DNA from: QQWI01 sp964522015
GTDB lineage: Bacteria > Bacillota > Clostridia > Peptostreptococcales > Acidaminobacteraceae
DNA length: 64,000 nt
Assembly (NCBI GenBank): GCA_964522015.1
Contig: CAZFST010000001.1
Coordinates: 310,001-374,000 of the forward strand
Direction: 5' to 3'
Within the stretch, counting starts at the first letter, position 1. Each line of letters starts with the position of its first letter. Position numbers and translations under genes: made by a program. The notes below the pieces were generated by a model. That model searched no databases. It worked only from the letters and a program-made list of their open reading frames with translations, and was not told the origin of the DNA. Positions 8,078 through 16,818 of this stretch are shown here, one piece after another.

Positions 8078-8719
8078 ATGAAAATTCTTGTAACCGGTTT
8101 TGAGCCATTTGGTGGCGAAACCATCAATCCTGCCTATCTGGCAGTTAAAGCTTTACCCTTCCAAATAGGGAATTACACCGTGATCACCGCTGAGATTCCA
8201 ACTGCATTTGGGGCTTCTGGCAAGGTGCTCCGGGAGCTGATTGCTAAGCATTCACCTGAGATGGTCCTGTGTGTTGGACAGGCTGGTGGACGGGCTAGTA
8301 TCTCATATGAAAAAGTCGCCATTAATTTAGATGATGCACGGATTCCAGACAATTTAAATCAGCAACCCATTGATCTCCCAATCTATGCTGAAGGGCCTGC
8401 AGCATACTTTACAAACCTACCGATTAAAGCCATGGTTGTTTCTAACCAAGATGCAGAAATTCCTGCCCATGTTTCTTACTCTGCAGGGACTTATGTCTGT
8501 AATCATATTTTCTATGATCTGATGCACTACATTGCGGTTAATGAACCTAAAATTAGGGGTGGTTTTGTCCATGTACCCTTTTGCGAAACTCAAGTCACAG
8601 ACAAACCAAATATGCCTTCGATGAGTCTTACTACCATTACTCGGGGATTAGTGGTGGCAATTGAAGCAGCTTTAGAAAACCAAATTGATCTTAGTATTGC
8701 AACTGGCACCGAATGTTAG
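8078..8719 (+). CDS. pcp: Pyrrolidone-carboxylate peptidase (pyroglutamyl peptidase I)
   Basis: A 213-residue cysteine peptidase that removes N-terminal pyroglutamate from peptides in the cytoplasm. It opens with KILVTGFEPFGGETINPAY. The triad is readable: Glu78 in SYEKVAIN, Cys141 in GTYVCNHIFYD and His165 in GGFVHVPF. The length matches the family. AAGGAG precedes the ATG. It lies between the sigma-54 activator and an EAL-HDOD gene, and fits a peptide- or amino-acid-using lifestyle. Confidence 0.93.
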   Translation: MKILVTGFEPFGGETINPAYLAVKALPFQIGNYTVITAEIPTAFGASGKVLRELIAKHSPEMVLCVGQAGGRASISYEKVAINLDDARIPDNLNQQPIDLPIYAEGPAAYFTNLPIKAMVVSNQDAEIPAHVSYSAGTYVCNHIFYDLMHYIAVNEPKIRGGFVHVPFCETQVTDKPNMPSMSLTTITRGLVVAIEAALENQIDLSIATGTEC

Positions 8720-8728
8720 TGGTGATAT

Positions 8729-9940
8729 ATGCTGATTGCTAGACAACCCATCCTAAACAGGGATTTGACCCTTTATGGTTATGAATTACTGTTTAGACCC
8801 CATCTTTTGGCAGACTCCTTCCACGGGGCCTCTGCCATTCACGCTTCTGCTAGCGTGATGCAAAGTGCTTTTGAAGAAGGTTTTGACGTCTTGGTAGGTA
8901 ACAAAAAAGCCTTTGTCAATTTTGATGCAGATGTCCTTCAATTGCCTTTAATTGAAGGGTTAGATCCCAATTTTCTTATTATTGAGGTGTTAGAAACCAC
9001 CGATGCAACACCTGCTGTGATGAAGCGCTTAAAGGATCTCTCTGATAAAGGTTATACAATCGCTCTGGATGATTTTGATAATAAGATTGATACATGTCCC
9101 TTAGTGCCCCTGGCCACTATTATCAAATTTGATTTACTGAGTCAAACCATCGAAGATCAATTAGACGAAATTATGAAAGCTAAAGCACTAGGGAAGATTT
9201 TATTAGCTGAAAAAGTTGAGACTTATCAGTTATTTGAGCAGGCCAAGTCCCTGGGTTTTCAATTGTTTCAGGGGTACTTCTTTGCTAAACCTCAAATCAT
9301 GACACGACCGGTTCAAGAATTTTCTCAAAAGGCCAATTACATTTCAATTTTAGAAGAACTGCAAGAGGATGAACCACGGTACCAAAAAATCGCTGAAATT
9401 ATGGAGCGAGACGTGGCACTTTCTTATAAACTAATGCTTGTGATTCAGTCCCGCTCTGATCAAGAAACCCCCTATTCCATTAAGCGAGCCCTTAAGGTGA
9501 TGGGCTTAAAAGAAATTGAGCGTTGGATTTATGTGATGATGATTCAAGAAATGAGCCTGGATAGAACCCCAGAACTGACCCGTTTAGCACTTCTCAGGGC
9601 TAAATTTGCAGAGCGTTTAGTGGTGGCAAAGGGTGAGCAGCACTTGAAATATGAAGCGTTTATGGTAGGGCTATTTAGCGTTGTTGAGGCATTGACCGAC
9701 TCCTCATTTGAGGAAGCATTAGCAACTCTGGCAATTCCACAAAGGGTTAAAGATGCACTGGTATCTGATAAGGGCTTGTTAGGGGAGGTCTGGCGTTTGA
9801 TTCGGGGTTATGAGACAAATCATCTCTCTGAATTAATGGCAGAGCTTTCCCGTATGGGCCTTTCTGAGGGCAAAGTGAATCACGCCTATATTGAAGCCCT
9901 TAATTTTACACTTTCATTACAGAAGACACTGATTATTTAA
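8729..9940 (+). CDS. EAL-HDOD signalling protein (YuxH type)
   Basis: A 403-residue protein with an N-terminal EAL-like domain (about residues 1-200; ARQPILNRDLTLYGYELLFR is the family opening) and a C-terminal HDOD domain (about 205-400). Several residues used by cyclic-di-GMP phosphodiesterases are kept: the first Glu in YELLFR, the DD of LDDFD, the Glu of LAEKVET and the Gln of FQGYFFAKP. The DDFG loop reads DDFD, so catalytic activity is uncertain. It starts nine bases after pcp and is probably co-transcribed with it. The output is likely through HDOD interactions. Confidence 0.85.
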   Translation: MLIARQPILNRDLTLYGYELLFRPHLLADSFHGASAIHASASVMQSAFEEGFDVLVGNKKAFVNFDADVLQLPLIEGLDPNFLIIEVLETTDATPAVMKRLKDLSDKGYTIALDDFDNKIDTCPLVPLATIIKFDLLSQTIEDQLDEIMKAKALGKILLAEKVETYQLFEQAKSLGFQLFQGYFFAKPQIMTRPVQEFSQKANYISILEELQEDEPRYQKIAEIMERDVALSYKLMLVIQSRSDQETPYSIKRALKVMGLKEIERWIYVMMIQEMSLDRTPELTRLALLRAKFAERLVVAKGEQHLKYEAFMVGLFSVVEALTDSSFEEALATLAIPQRVKDALVSDKGLLGEVWRLIRGYETNHLSELMAELSRMGLSEGKVNHAYIEALNFTLSLQKTLII

Positions 9941-9963
9941 TAGTAATTATAATTAGATGTACG

Positions 9964-9998
9964 AAAAAGCCCTCTAGGTCATTAATAGAGGGCTTTCA
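9964..9998. terminator. Bidirectional terminator
   Basis: AAAGCCCTCTA and TAGAGGGCTTT around a nine-base loop. The better T run lies on the minus strand, so it ends both the EAL-HDOD gene and the convergent S9 peptidase gene. Confidence 0.8.
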
Positions 9999-10037
9999 TT
10001 ATGGGTGAATTATTTGTTTATTGGAAAATTATTTTGC

Positions 10038-12125
10038 TTATTTTGACTGATGTTGATCAAACCACTCCGTGATTTCCAACAATCGGCGTATTCGGTGTTT
10101 AGGTTTACCACTGCGGCTTAGTTCGTGATTTTCACCTTTAAACCAGCATAAGCGGGTTTCAACCCCATGGTATTTTAAAGCGGTATACATCTGAAGGGCT
10201 TCTGGTATCCAGCATCTATAATCTTGATCAGAATGGATAAAGAGGGTGGGGGTAGTCACTTGGTTGGCGTATTTTAGGGGAGATGCTTCCCAAAGTTTTT
10301 CGTAGTCGCTCCAGGGATCTGCAGCGATTTGATCGGGAACAAAGTAATACCCAATATCCGTGACCCCAAATTCTGTCGTCCAATTTGAGATGCTCCGCTG
10401 GGAGGCAGCTGCTCTGAACCGATTGGTATGGCCTACAATCCAATTGGTCATAAAACCTCCATAAGAACCGCCAGTCACAAATAATTGTTCTTGATCAATC
10501 TCACTAAAGTGATCGGTGACACTATCGGTAAAACTCATGAGATCCTGGTAGTCAATGGTGCCATATCGACCGCGAATATCTGCAAATGCATTGCCCCGGC
10601 CATCGCTCCCCCTTGGATTGCAAAAGAAGACAAAGTACCCTCGATTAGCCCAAACTTGCATTTCGTGATAAAGAATGCTGCCATAAGCGGTTTTTGGGCC
10701 ACCATGGATATTTAAAATGGCTGGATAAGTCTTATTATTATCAAAGTCGGTGGGTTTTAAAACCCATCCTTCTATCTCAAGATCACAAGAAATTGTGACC
10801 TTATGAGGGATAGGCGCGGAAAAAGAATAGGTACTCAATAACCACGAATTATGACTGGTCAACTGAAAAAGATCATAATCAGTTTCTGATTGTAAGCCAT
10901 CTGATTGCAAATGCAGCACAGGTGGCTGAGTAACGAGGGATGCTGTGAAAATTTCCGCCAGATTATTTGCTCTCATGGCACTCATTATTAGTCGGTTATC
11001 AATCAAATCAAAATCCTCTACAGTGCCCTCCATTTTGTGAAGGATGTTAATATCACCTGCGGAGTTTAAGACATTAAGATAAGCATTTCCTCCTACAGTG
11101 GTTAAAAAGAACAAGCGTTCTTGATGAACTTTAAGGGTTCTACGCTGACCATAGCGGCAGTCTGAACCCACTGTATTACCAGTACTATCTTTATACTGAG
11201 GTGCAATCGGCATCAACACTGGTTTAAAATCGGCTTTAGGAAGAGATTCGGGCGTTATATTCATGGTAAAGAAAGTTGGGTTTTGATTCATGCCATACTG
11301 CTGTTTATCACTGGCCAGGATAATCAGTTGATCCTTTGTCCAGTACTCAGCAAAAGCAATGGAGTGGGTGGAATCTGTTAACTTTACTGTGTTTTGCAAA
11401 TCAAGATCAATCAGATAGATATCACTTTCAAGGGGCATTCTATCTTGATAGGATTTTGCAACCACAACAATTTGGCGGTGCTCTGCTGACCATTTAAAAC
11501 TGGAGACACTCAGTTTAGAATCCGTTAAGGGTTTAAGAGTTTGTGTCGTACGCTCAAAAAGATAGAGGCGATTTCGACTACCACGCAAAAATGTACCCCC
11601 ATTTGTCCAAAATGGAATTTCATCAATCACTTCATAATCCAGTTCTTCCTTCTGGTTTTTTAAGAACTCTTGTCTAGCACTTTCTGGTAGGGCGCGATAG
11701 GCTTCTAGGGTTTCTGAAGAAGGGCCGGTGACTAAAAATAAATTCTCATCAATGGCTTGAATCCCTGTGACCGTTAATGGCAATTGCATATATTCAGAGC
11801 TTTCACCGGGTTTTAAGGCAATTGAGTAGTAAACCGTCAGGGGTTCGTTGTTATCCACCATTTTTTGATGTTTTTCATTTTTTAAAGAAGGATATAGAAT
11901 TTGCTGACTGTCATTTAGCCATAAATGTTGTGCTGCTTTTCCGGATTGTGTCAACTGAATAGCATCACCACCAGCAGTTGGCACACACCAAAGATTTGAC
12001 TGGTAGTGGTTGGCATCCATATCTGATGTATGTATGTGATAAGTGGTCCATTCCCCGCATGGTGATGCATTTATACCAGATAAAAAACGATACTCTGTAA
12101 ATGCTTCTAAAGGTAATTGCTTCAT
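10038..12125 (-). CDS. S9 family serine peptidase (acylaminoacyl/dipeptidyl peptidase type)
   Basis: A 695-residue two-domain peptidase. The N-terminal two thirds read as a beta-propeller (WD-like repeats such as IYLIDLDLQ and TPFF-type strands). The C-terminal alpha/beta hydrolase carries the nucleophile motif GGSYGGFMTNW (Ser near 553), the Asp of HSDQDYRCW (near 632) and the His of GENHELSR (near 667). It lacks a signal peptide, so it probably acts on peptides in the cytoplasm. GGAGG precedes the ATG at 12125; an upstream in-frame ATG lacks a good site. Confidence 0.9.
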   Translation of the reverse strand: MKQLPLEAFTEYRFLSGINASPCGEWTTYHIHTSDMDANHYQSNLWCVPTAGGDAIQLTQSGKAAQHLWLNDSQQILYPSLKNEKHQKMVDNNEPLTVYYSIALKPGESSEYMQLPLTVTGIQAIDENLFLVTGPSSETLEAYRALPESARQEFLKNQKEELDYEVIDEIPFWTNGGTFLRGSRNRLYLFERTTQTLKPLTDSKLSVSSFKWSAEHRQIVVVAKSYQDRMPLESDIYLIDLDLQNTVKLTDSTHSIAFAEYWTKDQLIILASDKQQYGMNQNPTFFTMNITPESLPKADFKPVLMPIAPQYKDSTGNTVGSDCRYGQRRTLKVHQERLFFLTTVGGNAYLNVLNSAGDINILHKMEGTVEDFDLIDNRLIMSAMRANNLAEIFTASLVTQPPVLHLQSDGLQSETDYDLFQLTSHNSWLLSTYSFSAPIPHKVTISCDLEIEGWVLKPTDFDNNKTYPAILNIHGGPKTAYGSILYHEMQVWANRGYFVFFCNPRGSDGRGNAFADIRGRYGTIDYQDLMSFTDSVTDHFSEIDQEQLFVTGGSYGGFMTNWIVGHTNRFRAAASQRSISNWTTEFGVTDIGYYFVPDQIAADPWSDYEKLWEASPLKYANQVTTPTLFIHSDQDYRCWIPEALQMYTALKYHGVETRLCWFKGENHELSRSGKPKHRIRRLLEITEWFDQHQSK

Positions 12126-12525
12126 AAAACCTCCATCCTCTTTAGTTGGGCTTGAGTGCAAAAGTAAGCTTCATATCGAAATTGCAGATATGGTATGTTA
12201 TATCACTTTTAGTATACGCTATTCTTTCGCTTTACGAAAGAAAAAAATAAGTATAATCACGCTTAATTCCGCACTCTAAATTCACAAAAAATAAACTTTG
12301 TCAAGGGAATCAGAGCAGAAAATGATGAATAATGCAACTTGCATTATAGCCCTCTAAACCCCTTTAATACCAATTGAATCTATGATATGATGCATTTAAG
12401 AAAGGAGCGCAGTTAACATTAAATGAAATAGAAGTAGAAATTAGAATATCTAAACAGTTATATCATTAAAAGCATTTCTATCGGTTTAACTTTATGATGC
12501 GCTCAGCGCAGAAGGGATGGTCAGC
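12126..12525. other. 400-base intergenic region
   Basis: No coding frame of note. It holds a CTTTCG/CGAAAG hairpin near 12222-12246, the palindrome at 12329-12347 and a possible promoter for the YdbC-like gene: TTTAAT near 12361, then 17 bases, then TATGAT. An AAAGGAG near 12401-12407 is followed by no usable start codon. Confidence 0.4.
12329..12347. promoter_or_regulatory. Perfect palindrome upstream of the YdbC-like gene
   Basis: ATAATGCAACTTGCATTAT has nine-base arms around a central C. It lies just upstream of the probable promoter of the YdbC-like gene. It looks like an operator for a dimeric regulator; none is identified. Confidence 0.45.
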
Positions 12526-12780
12526 ATGACAGAATTTAAATACGAGATTATTAATACCTTTGGTATCTTATCAGAATCTACTAAAGGGTGGACAAAAGAA
12601 TTCAAGTTGATTTCATGGAATGATCGAGATCCAAGATTTGATATCCGAGAATGGTCCCCAGAGAACAGTAAAATGAGCCGTGGTATTACAATGAGCCGCG
12701 AAGAACTCTCTAAACTAAAATTGTTGTTAAGCACCCTTGATCTAGAAGAAACTGCACACACCGAATCCCTATCCGCTTGA
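12526..12780 (+). CDS. YdbC/PC4-family single-stranded DNA-binding protein
   Basis: An 84-residue protein. The sequence EYEI-type opening, KGWTKEFKLISWNDRDPRFD, IREWSPENSKMSRGITMS and the following helix match the short bacterial PC4-like YdbC family, which forms dimers that bind single-stranded DNA. The ATG at 12526 is favoured over one at 12517 because AAGGGA is well placed for it. It is a single gene with its own terminator. Confidence 0.82.
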   Translation: MTEFKYEIINTFGILSESTKGWTKEFKLISWNDRDPRFDIREWSPENSKMSRGITMSREELSKLKLLLSTLDLEETAHTESLSA

Positions 12781-12799
12781 CTGCTGATAGAAGTTACAT

Positions 12800-12836
12800 A
12801 AACGATCATACTTCTAAGTATGATCGTTTATTATTT
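12800..12836 (+). terminator. Terminator of the YdbC-like gene
   Basis: AAACGATCATACTT and AAGTATGATCGTTT with a two-base loop, followed by TATTATTTTG. Confidence 0.85.
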
Positions 12837-12912
12837 TGTTAAATAACTTTGCTTAGATGAATTATAATGGTAAAATCGTTACAGGCCACAATCCATCAGA
12901 ATAGGAAACCAT

Positions 12913-13662
12913 ATGCAAAACAAACTTGACTTGATAGAACAATTACAAGAAAAATACCTTCAAGATCCTGGTAGTCAACCCACAGCCTTTTGGAAATGCG
13001 TTGACTGGGCTTCACATCCTGATGCAAGACTTGTCATCAATGAATACTATTCAGGTCTTGCGCTGGGTGATAGATTGCTCTTAAGAGAACCACCAGACGC
13101 TGATTTTCAATCAAGTTTTGAAAAAACCTATACGTTACTATCTTTTTCTGCGGCTCAATCAGGATTGAAACATCTTGAAGCAGATTCTTTTTTTAAACTG
13201 GTGCATAACCACCAAAAACTTCAGATTCCTAATATTCCTAAAGGTTTAAAAATCATATCCGCTACTTTAGATGACAGCGATGCCATCGCCAATTTTATCA
13301 ATCGCAATTACACCTTGATTCACGTCAGCGCTGATCAGGTTTTTTCATGGAGTATGCGAAACACATACAATCCAGAACTTTGGATCTGGGTAGTTGATGC
13401 CTATACTGAAGAGCGGCTAGGATTAGGGATTGCAGAAGCTGATTTAACCATTGGTGAAGGTGCTCTTGAATGGATTCAAGTAGAGGTCCATGGCCGTGGT
13501 AAAGGTATCGGCACCTTAATCGTTCAAGAACTGCTAACAAGATTATCAAAAACCTGCCGATTCACAACTGTATCTGGAGAAATCCAAAATGGCACCAACC
13601 CAGAAAGTCTTTATCGCAATTGTGGCTTCACAGGCAATTGGAAGTGGTATATTTATCGTTAA
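12913..13662 (+). CDS. GNAT-family N-acetyltransferase
   Basis: A 249-residue protein. The C-terminal half (about 115-249) is a GNAT fold with the acetyl-CoA motif VHGRGKGIGTLIVQELL near residues 193-209 and a final LYRNCGFTGNWKWYIY strand. The N-terminal 110 residues are not recognised. The substrate is unknown. It ends 28 bases before the YedF-like gene on the same strand, so the two may be co-transcribed. Confidence 0.8.
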   Translation: MQNKLDLIEQLQEKYLQDPGSQPTAFWKCVDWASHPDARLVINEYYSGLALGDRLLLREPPDADFQSSFEKTYTLLSFSAAQSGLKHLEADSFFKLVHNHQKLQIPNIPKGLKIISATLDDSDAIANFINRNYTLIHVSADQVFSWSMRNTYNPELWIWVVDAYTEERLGLGIAEADLTIGEGALEWIQVEVHGRGKGIGTLIVQELLTRLSKTCRFTTVSGEIQNGTNPESLYRNCGFTGNWKWYIYR

Positions 13663-13690
13663 TGCTGAACTTCAAATACAGGAGAAAAAA

Positions 13691-14044
13691 ATGAAAAAAT
13701 CTTCAAATAGCAGTACCATTCTAGTTATCAATAATGAAGTTATGGGTCATGGGGATCATGAATTAGGTGCAAAACTGATTGCTGTTTTTTTAAAGAAAAT
13801 GTGGGCAAGAGATGATAGGCCATCTAAAATTTGTTTTTACAATTCTGGGGTGAAATTGTTGGTCAAGGGGTCACCGGTCCTTGATGTATTGGATGGTCTT
13901 GAAGGTCTCGGGGTTGATTTATTAGCATGTGGTACTTGCTTAGAACACTTTGCCATTACAGAAGAGCTTATGATTGGTCACATCTCTAATATGGAAGAAA
14001 TTGTTACACAAATGCAATTGGCTCAAAAGGTTATCACAATTTAA
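13691..14044 (+). CDS. yedF: YedF-like selenium-metabolism protein, DsrE-like domain only
   Basis: A 117-residue protein with VINNEVMGHGDHELGAKL, WARDDRPSKICFYNSGVKLL, GSPVLDVLDGLEGLGVDLLACGTCLEHF and IGHISNMEEIV. These match the C-terminal part of YedF (sulfurtransferase-like selenium-metabolism protein). The N-terminal TusA-like domain, with its CPxP motif, is absent, so the protein is little more than half the usual length. A GGAG site directly precedes the ATG at 13691; the longer frame overlaps the acetyltransferase and is not credible. The Cys in ACGTC may be functional. It suggests selenium use elsewhere in the genome. Confidence 0.78.
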   Translation: MKKSSNSSTILVINNEVMGHGDHELGAKLIAVFLKKMWARDDRPSKICFYNSGVKLLVKGSPVLDVLDGLEGLGVDLLACGTCLEHFAITEELMIGHISNMEEIVTQMQLAQKVITI

Positions 14045-14065
14045 GTGATATTTCAAATCAAATGA

Positions 14066-14086
14066 GAGGAGGATAGCATTATTCTT
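14066..14086 (+). promoter_or_regulatory. AGGAGG with no ATG/GTG/TTG behind it (possible ATT start)
   Basis: A strong AGGAGG at 14067-14072 is followed at normal spacing only by in-frame ATT codons (14078 and 14081). Reading from there gives the CAP protein a basic n-region before its hydrophobic segment, completing a signal peptide that the ATG at 14135 truncates. Confidence 0.5.
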
Positions 14087-14134
14087 ACTAACCATCACAC
14101 TAAAAATCATTTTGGTATTAGGTCGCTTATACTG

Positions 14135-15544
14135 ATGTTAGCCATAAGCATTTGCTTAAATCCTTACCTCTCCTATGCTAGCACTGTTTATATTAGTGCG
14201 ATACCAACACCTCTAAACATTTCTTTGAATAATCAACTCTTAGATTTTGGATTTTGTCAACCATATGTCAATTCAACAGACCAGGTCATGGTCCCATTGA
14301 GATTCATGGTTGAAACATTGGAATCGAAGGTTTCATGGGAGGAAACTAGTCAGTCTGTTATCATTAGTAACAACAATCTTGTTTTGAAATTAAAAACCAA
14401 CCAAGGGTTTATGAGCATAAATGATGAAACCATTCAGCTCAATACCCCAATGATCTATAATTCTTACTACGATTGCAACTACATACCTTTAAGTTTCTTA
14501 TCGGTTTACCTAGGTATCACTGTTGAATCTCATTATGACAAAGCAACTCAACAGTTTAATGTTTATTTACAAAAAGGGGATTTAACAGTTATACCACCGC
14601 TAGTTGTTGCGCGAGGTGGTTACGAGCATGATGCAAACCCTCTTGACAGAGATAACCTCAAATTGTCATTAACCATTGATATGCCATCAAGTCAAATTGA
14701 ATTTCTGATGGGAAAACCACTGCGAAAAGACACCCATGCTTTTATGGGCGAAACATGGGTTTATAAAAGACAGGGTGTATTAACTTACATCTATCTTAAA
14801 AACTCAAAAGTCATCGGTGTCTTTGTCACTGGATCCGAATGGAAAACAGATCAACTGAAGCCTGGATCGCCAATCGACCAGGTTAAGAAGTTTTTTCCGA
14901 TCATTGAAGCACAAACTGTGAAAGTAGGCAGTGCCTCTTGTACCATTAAGCAAAAGATAGAGCTATCCCAGAAAAAATACATTACAATAACAGATGATAC
15001 CGCTACAGAGTTTTTGTTTGACACTAAAAAAAATACACTCATAGCGCTGCGTATTATGAAAGTTGAGCACTTAATTGCCTCTGGGTCTTATGGGTTAGAA
15101 TGGCGTTATCGGGGGAGCTGCCCGCAAATCAAAATGCCCCTATTAAGCTCTGAACAACAGTTGGCGGTAGATCAATCTGCACAAAGACAAATTTTCGACA
15201 TAACCAATGTCATTAGGGAAACCTATGGCTTAAATCCTCTGACACTAAATGCGTCAGCTTCTCAAGTAGCACTTGGTCATTCAAAAGACATGTTTCAAAA
15301 TAAATATGTTGCACATGTTTCTCCAATATTCGGAACCGTTATGAATCGGTATAAACTAGCGGGAATCTCGTATGGCTATTTATCTGAAAATATTGCATAT
15401 GGGTCATTTGATGGGATTGAGGCCGTTTACTCCTGGTTACATAGTGATGGACACAGAAATAATTTGTTATCACCCAATGGGAAATCTATTGGTATCGGTG
15501 TCACTAAGAATTATTACACACAAAATTTTATCACTCAAAAATAG
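14135..15544 (+). CDS. Secreted CAP-domain protein with copper-amine-oxidase-like stalk domain
   Basis: At least 469 residues. After a signal-peptide core (LAISICLNPYLSYA) come a copper-amine-oxidase N-terminal-like domain (about residues 25-150, MVPLRFMVETLESKVSWEE is typical), a middle domain and a C-terminal CAP/SCP domain (about 340-469, with HSKDMFQNKYVAHVSP and SWLHSDGHRNNLL). Such proteins are exported and often wall-associated; the function is unclear. The true start is probably upstream: AGGAGG at 14067-14072 is followed by ATT at 14078/14081, which would add about 18 residues. Confidence 0.85.
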   Translation: MLAISICLNPYLSYASTVYISAIPTPLNISLNNQLLDFGFCQPYVNSTDQVMVPLRFMVETLESKVSWEETSQSVIISNNNLVLKLKTNQGFMSINDETIQLNTPMIYNSYYDCNYIPLSFLSVYLGITVESHYDKATQQFNVYLQKGDLTVIPPLVVARGGYEHDANPLDRDNLKLSLTIDMPSSQIEFLMGKPLRKDTHAFMGETWVYKRQGVLTYIYLKNSKVIGVFVTGSEWKTDQLKPGSPIDQVKKFFPIIEAQTVKVGSASCTIKQKIELSQKKYITITDDTATEFLFDTKKNTLIALRIMKVEHLIASGSYGLEWRYRGSCPQIKMPLLSSEQQLAVDQSAQRQIFDITNVIRETYGLNPLTLNASASQVALGHSKDMFQNKYVAHVSPIFGTVMNRYKLAGISYGYLSENIAYGSFDGIEAVYSWLHSDGHRNNLLSPNGKSIGIGVTKNYYTQNFITQK

Positions 15545-15585
15545 CAGATTTGATAAATAGAAAGGCTACAGAAAGCGAGTTGAAT

Positions 15586-16737
15586 ATGTTAACCAGAGAA
15601 CACATAAAAAAAATACTCGGCATTATTGCTTTTGCTGTCATTTTTTTCACTGCCATTCAGCATATCGATGTGACACTCACTCTCATTGGTCAAGTTTTAA
15701 AACTATTCACACCCTTAGCTGTTGGTTGCAGTTTAGCATTTATGATTAACGTACTGATGGTCCCCATGGAAAAATGGCTTATTCGCCATCCAAACCGATG
15801 GCTTATTCGTTTTAAAAGACCGATTTCACTTAGCCTCAGTTTAATCTGTATTGCATTGGTCTTTTTTATATTTATTTCGATGATCGTTCCTGCATTTGAA
15901 GTGACCATTTCTGATATGATGAAAAATGCACCTGAATTTTGGCGGGCTATTCAAGTCTGGTTTGCCACTGTTACAGCCGATTTGCCGGTTGATATTGGGA
16001 CGCTACCCGATTTAGAAATCGATTGGAAATCAGTTGGCGCTTGGTTTGGTAAATTTCTCAGTATTGGCGGTACCACTGTAATGAACGCCACTTTGGGAGC
16101 AACATCGATTTTTTTAGGAACCTTTATCAATCTACTCCTGGGCCTCATATTCGCAATCTACATCTTGAGCCAAAAGGAAATCTTGAATCGTCAATTTAGG
16201 ATGTTTTTTTACGGTGTCATGCCAGAAACAGTGGTCGATCGCATGATTGAAATTTCAGCCCTAACACAACGGGTTTTTTCAAAGTTTATAACAGGACAAC
16301 TCACCGAAGCCCTTATCCTAGGCACCTTAGCTTTTATTGGTCTATTGATACTCCAAATACCCCATGCATTGGTTGTCTCAGCACTGGTCGGTGCCACGGC
16401 CCTTATCCCAGTATTCGGCGCCTTTATCGGGATAGCAGTTGGTGGCTTTCTAATTGTAATGGTTTCTCCTGTTAAAGCTCTTTGGTTTTTAATTTTCATC
16501 GTGATTCTGCAACAAATCGAAGGCAACTTAATTTATCCGAAAATAGTAGGGGATTCAATTGGTCTTCCTGGTCTTTGGGTTTTATCGGCCGTGACAATTG
16601 GTGGCAGTGCTCTTGGAATCCCGGGAATGCTGATCGGTGTACCACTGAGTTCCGTTCTATATGCACTCCTTCGTGGGTATGTTTATACGAGACTAAGAGA
16701 GAAACAGATACCCAGCAGTAAATGGACATCATCTTAG
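15586..16737 (+). CDS. AI-2E family transporter (PerM/YtvI-like permease)
   Basis: A 383-residue membrane protein with about eight helices. Family features include the paired N-terminal helices, the amphipathic middle (near LPDLEIDWKSVG), FITGQLTEALILGTL, ALIPVFGAFIG and the C-terminal EGNLIYPKIVGDSIGLPGLWVL. Members export autoinducer-2 or act as sodium/proton antiporters; which applies here is not known. ATG 15586 is chosen over an in-frame TTG at 15550. It closely follows the CAP gene and may share its transcript. Confidence 0.85.
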   Translation: MLTREHIKKILGIIAFAVIFFTAIQHIDVTLTLIGQVLKLFTPLAVGCSLAFMINVLMVPMEKWLIRHPNRWLIRFKRPISLSLSLICIALVFFIFISMIVPAFEVTISDMMKNAPEFWRAIQVWFATVTADLPVDIGTLPDLEIDWKSVGAWFGKFLSIGGTTVMNATLGATSIFLGTFINLLLGLIFAIYILSQKEILNRQFRMFFYGVMPETVVDRMIEISALTQRVFSKFITGQLTEALILGTLAFIGLLILQIPHALVVSALVGATALIPVFGAFIGIAVGGFLIVMVSPVKALWFLIFIVILQQIEGNLIYPKIVGDSIGLPGLWVLSAVTIGGSALGIPGMLIGVPLSSVLYALLRGYVYTRLREKQIPSSKWTSS

Positions 16738-16818
16738 ATGATTCGCGATAACCGTGATCCAATCTTAGCCAAAATCTGGCGGTTGTGATCACAAAAAGAC
16801 TTATAAGGAGTTGTTTTT

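Noticed and set aside
12222..12246. Intrinsic terminator (CTTTCG/CGAAAG hairpin)
   Set aside because: It lies upstream of the divergent peptidase gene and is followed by A rather than T residues on the plus strand.
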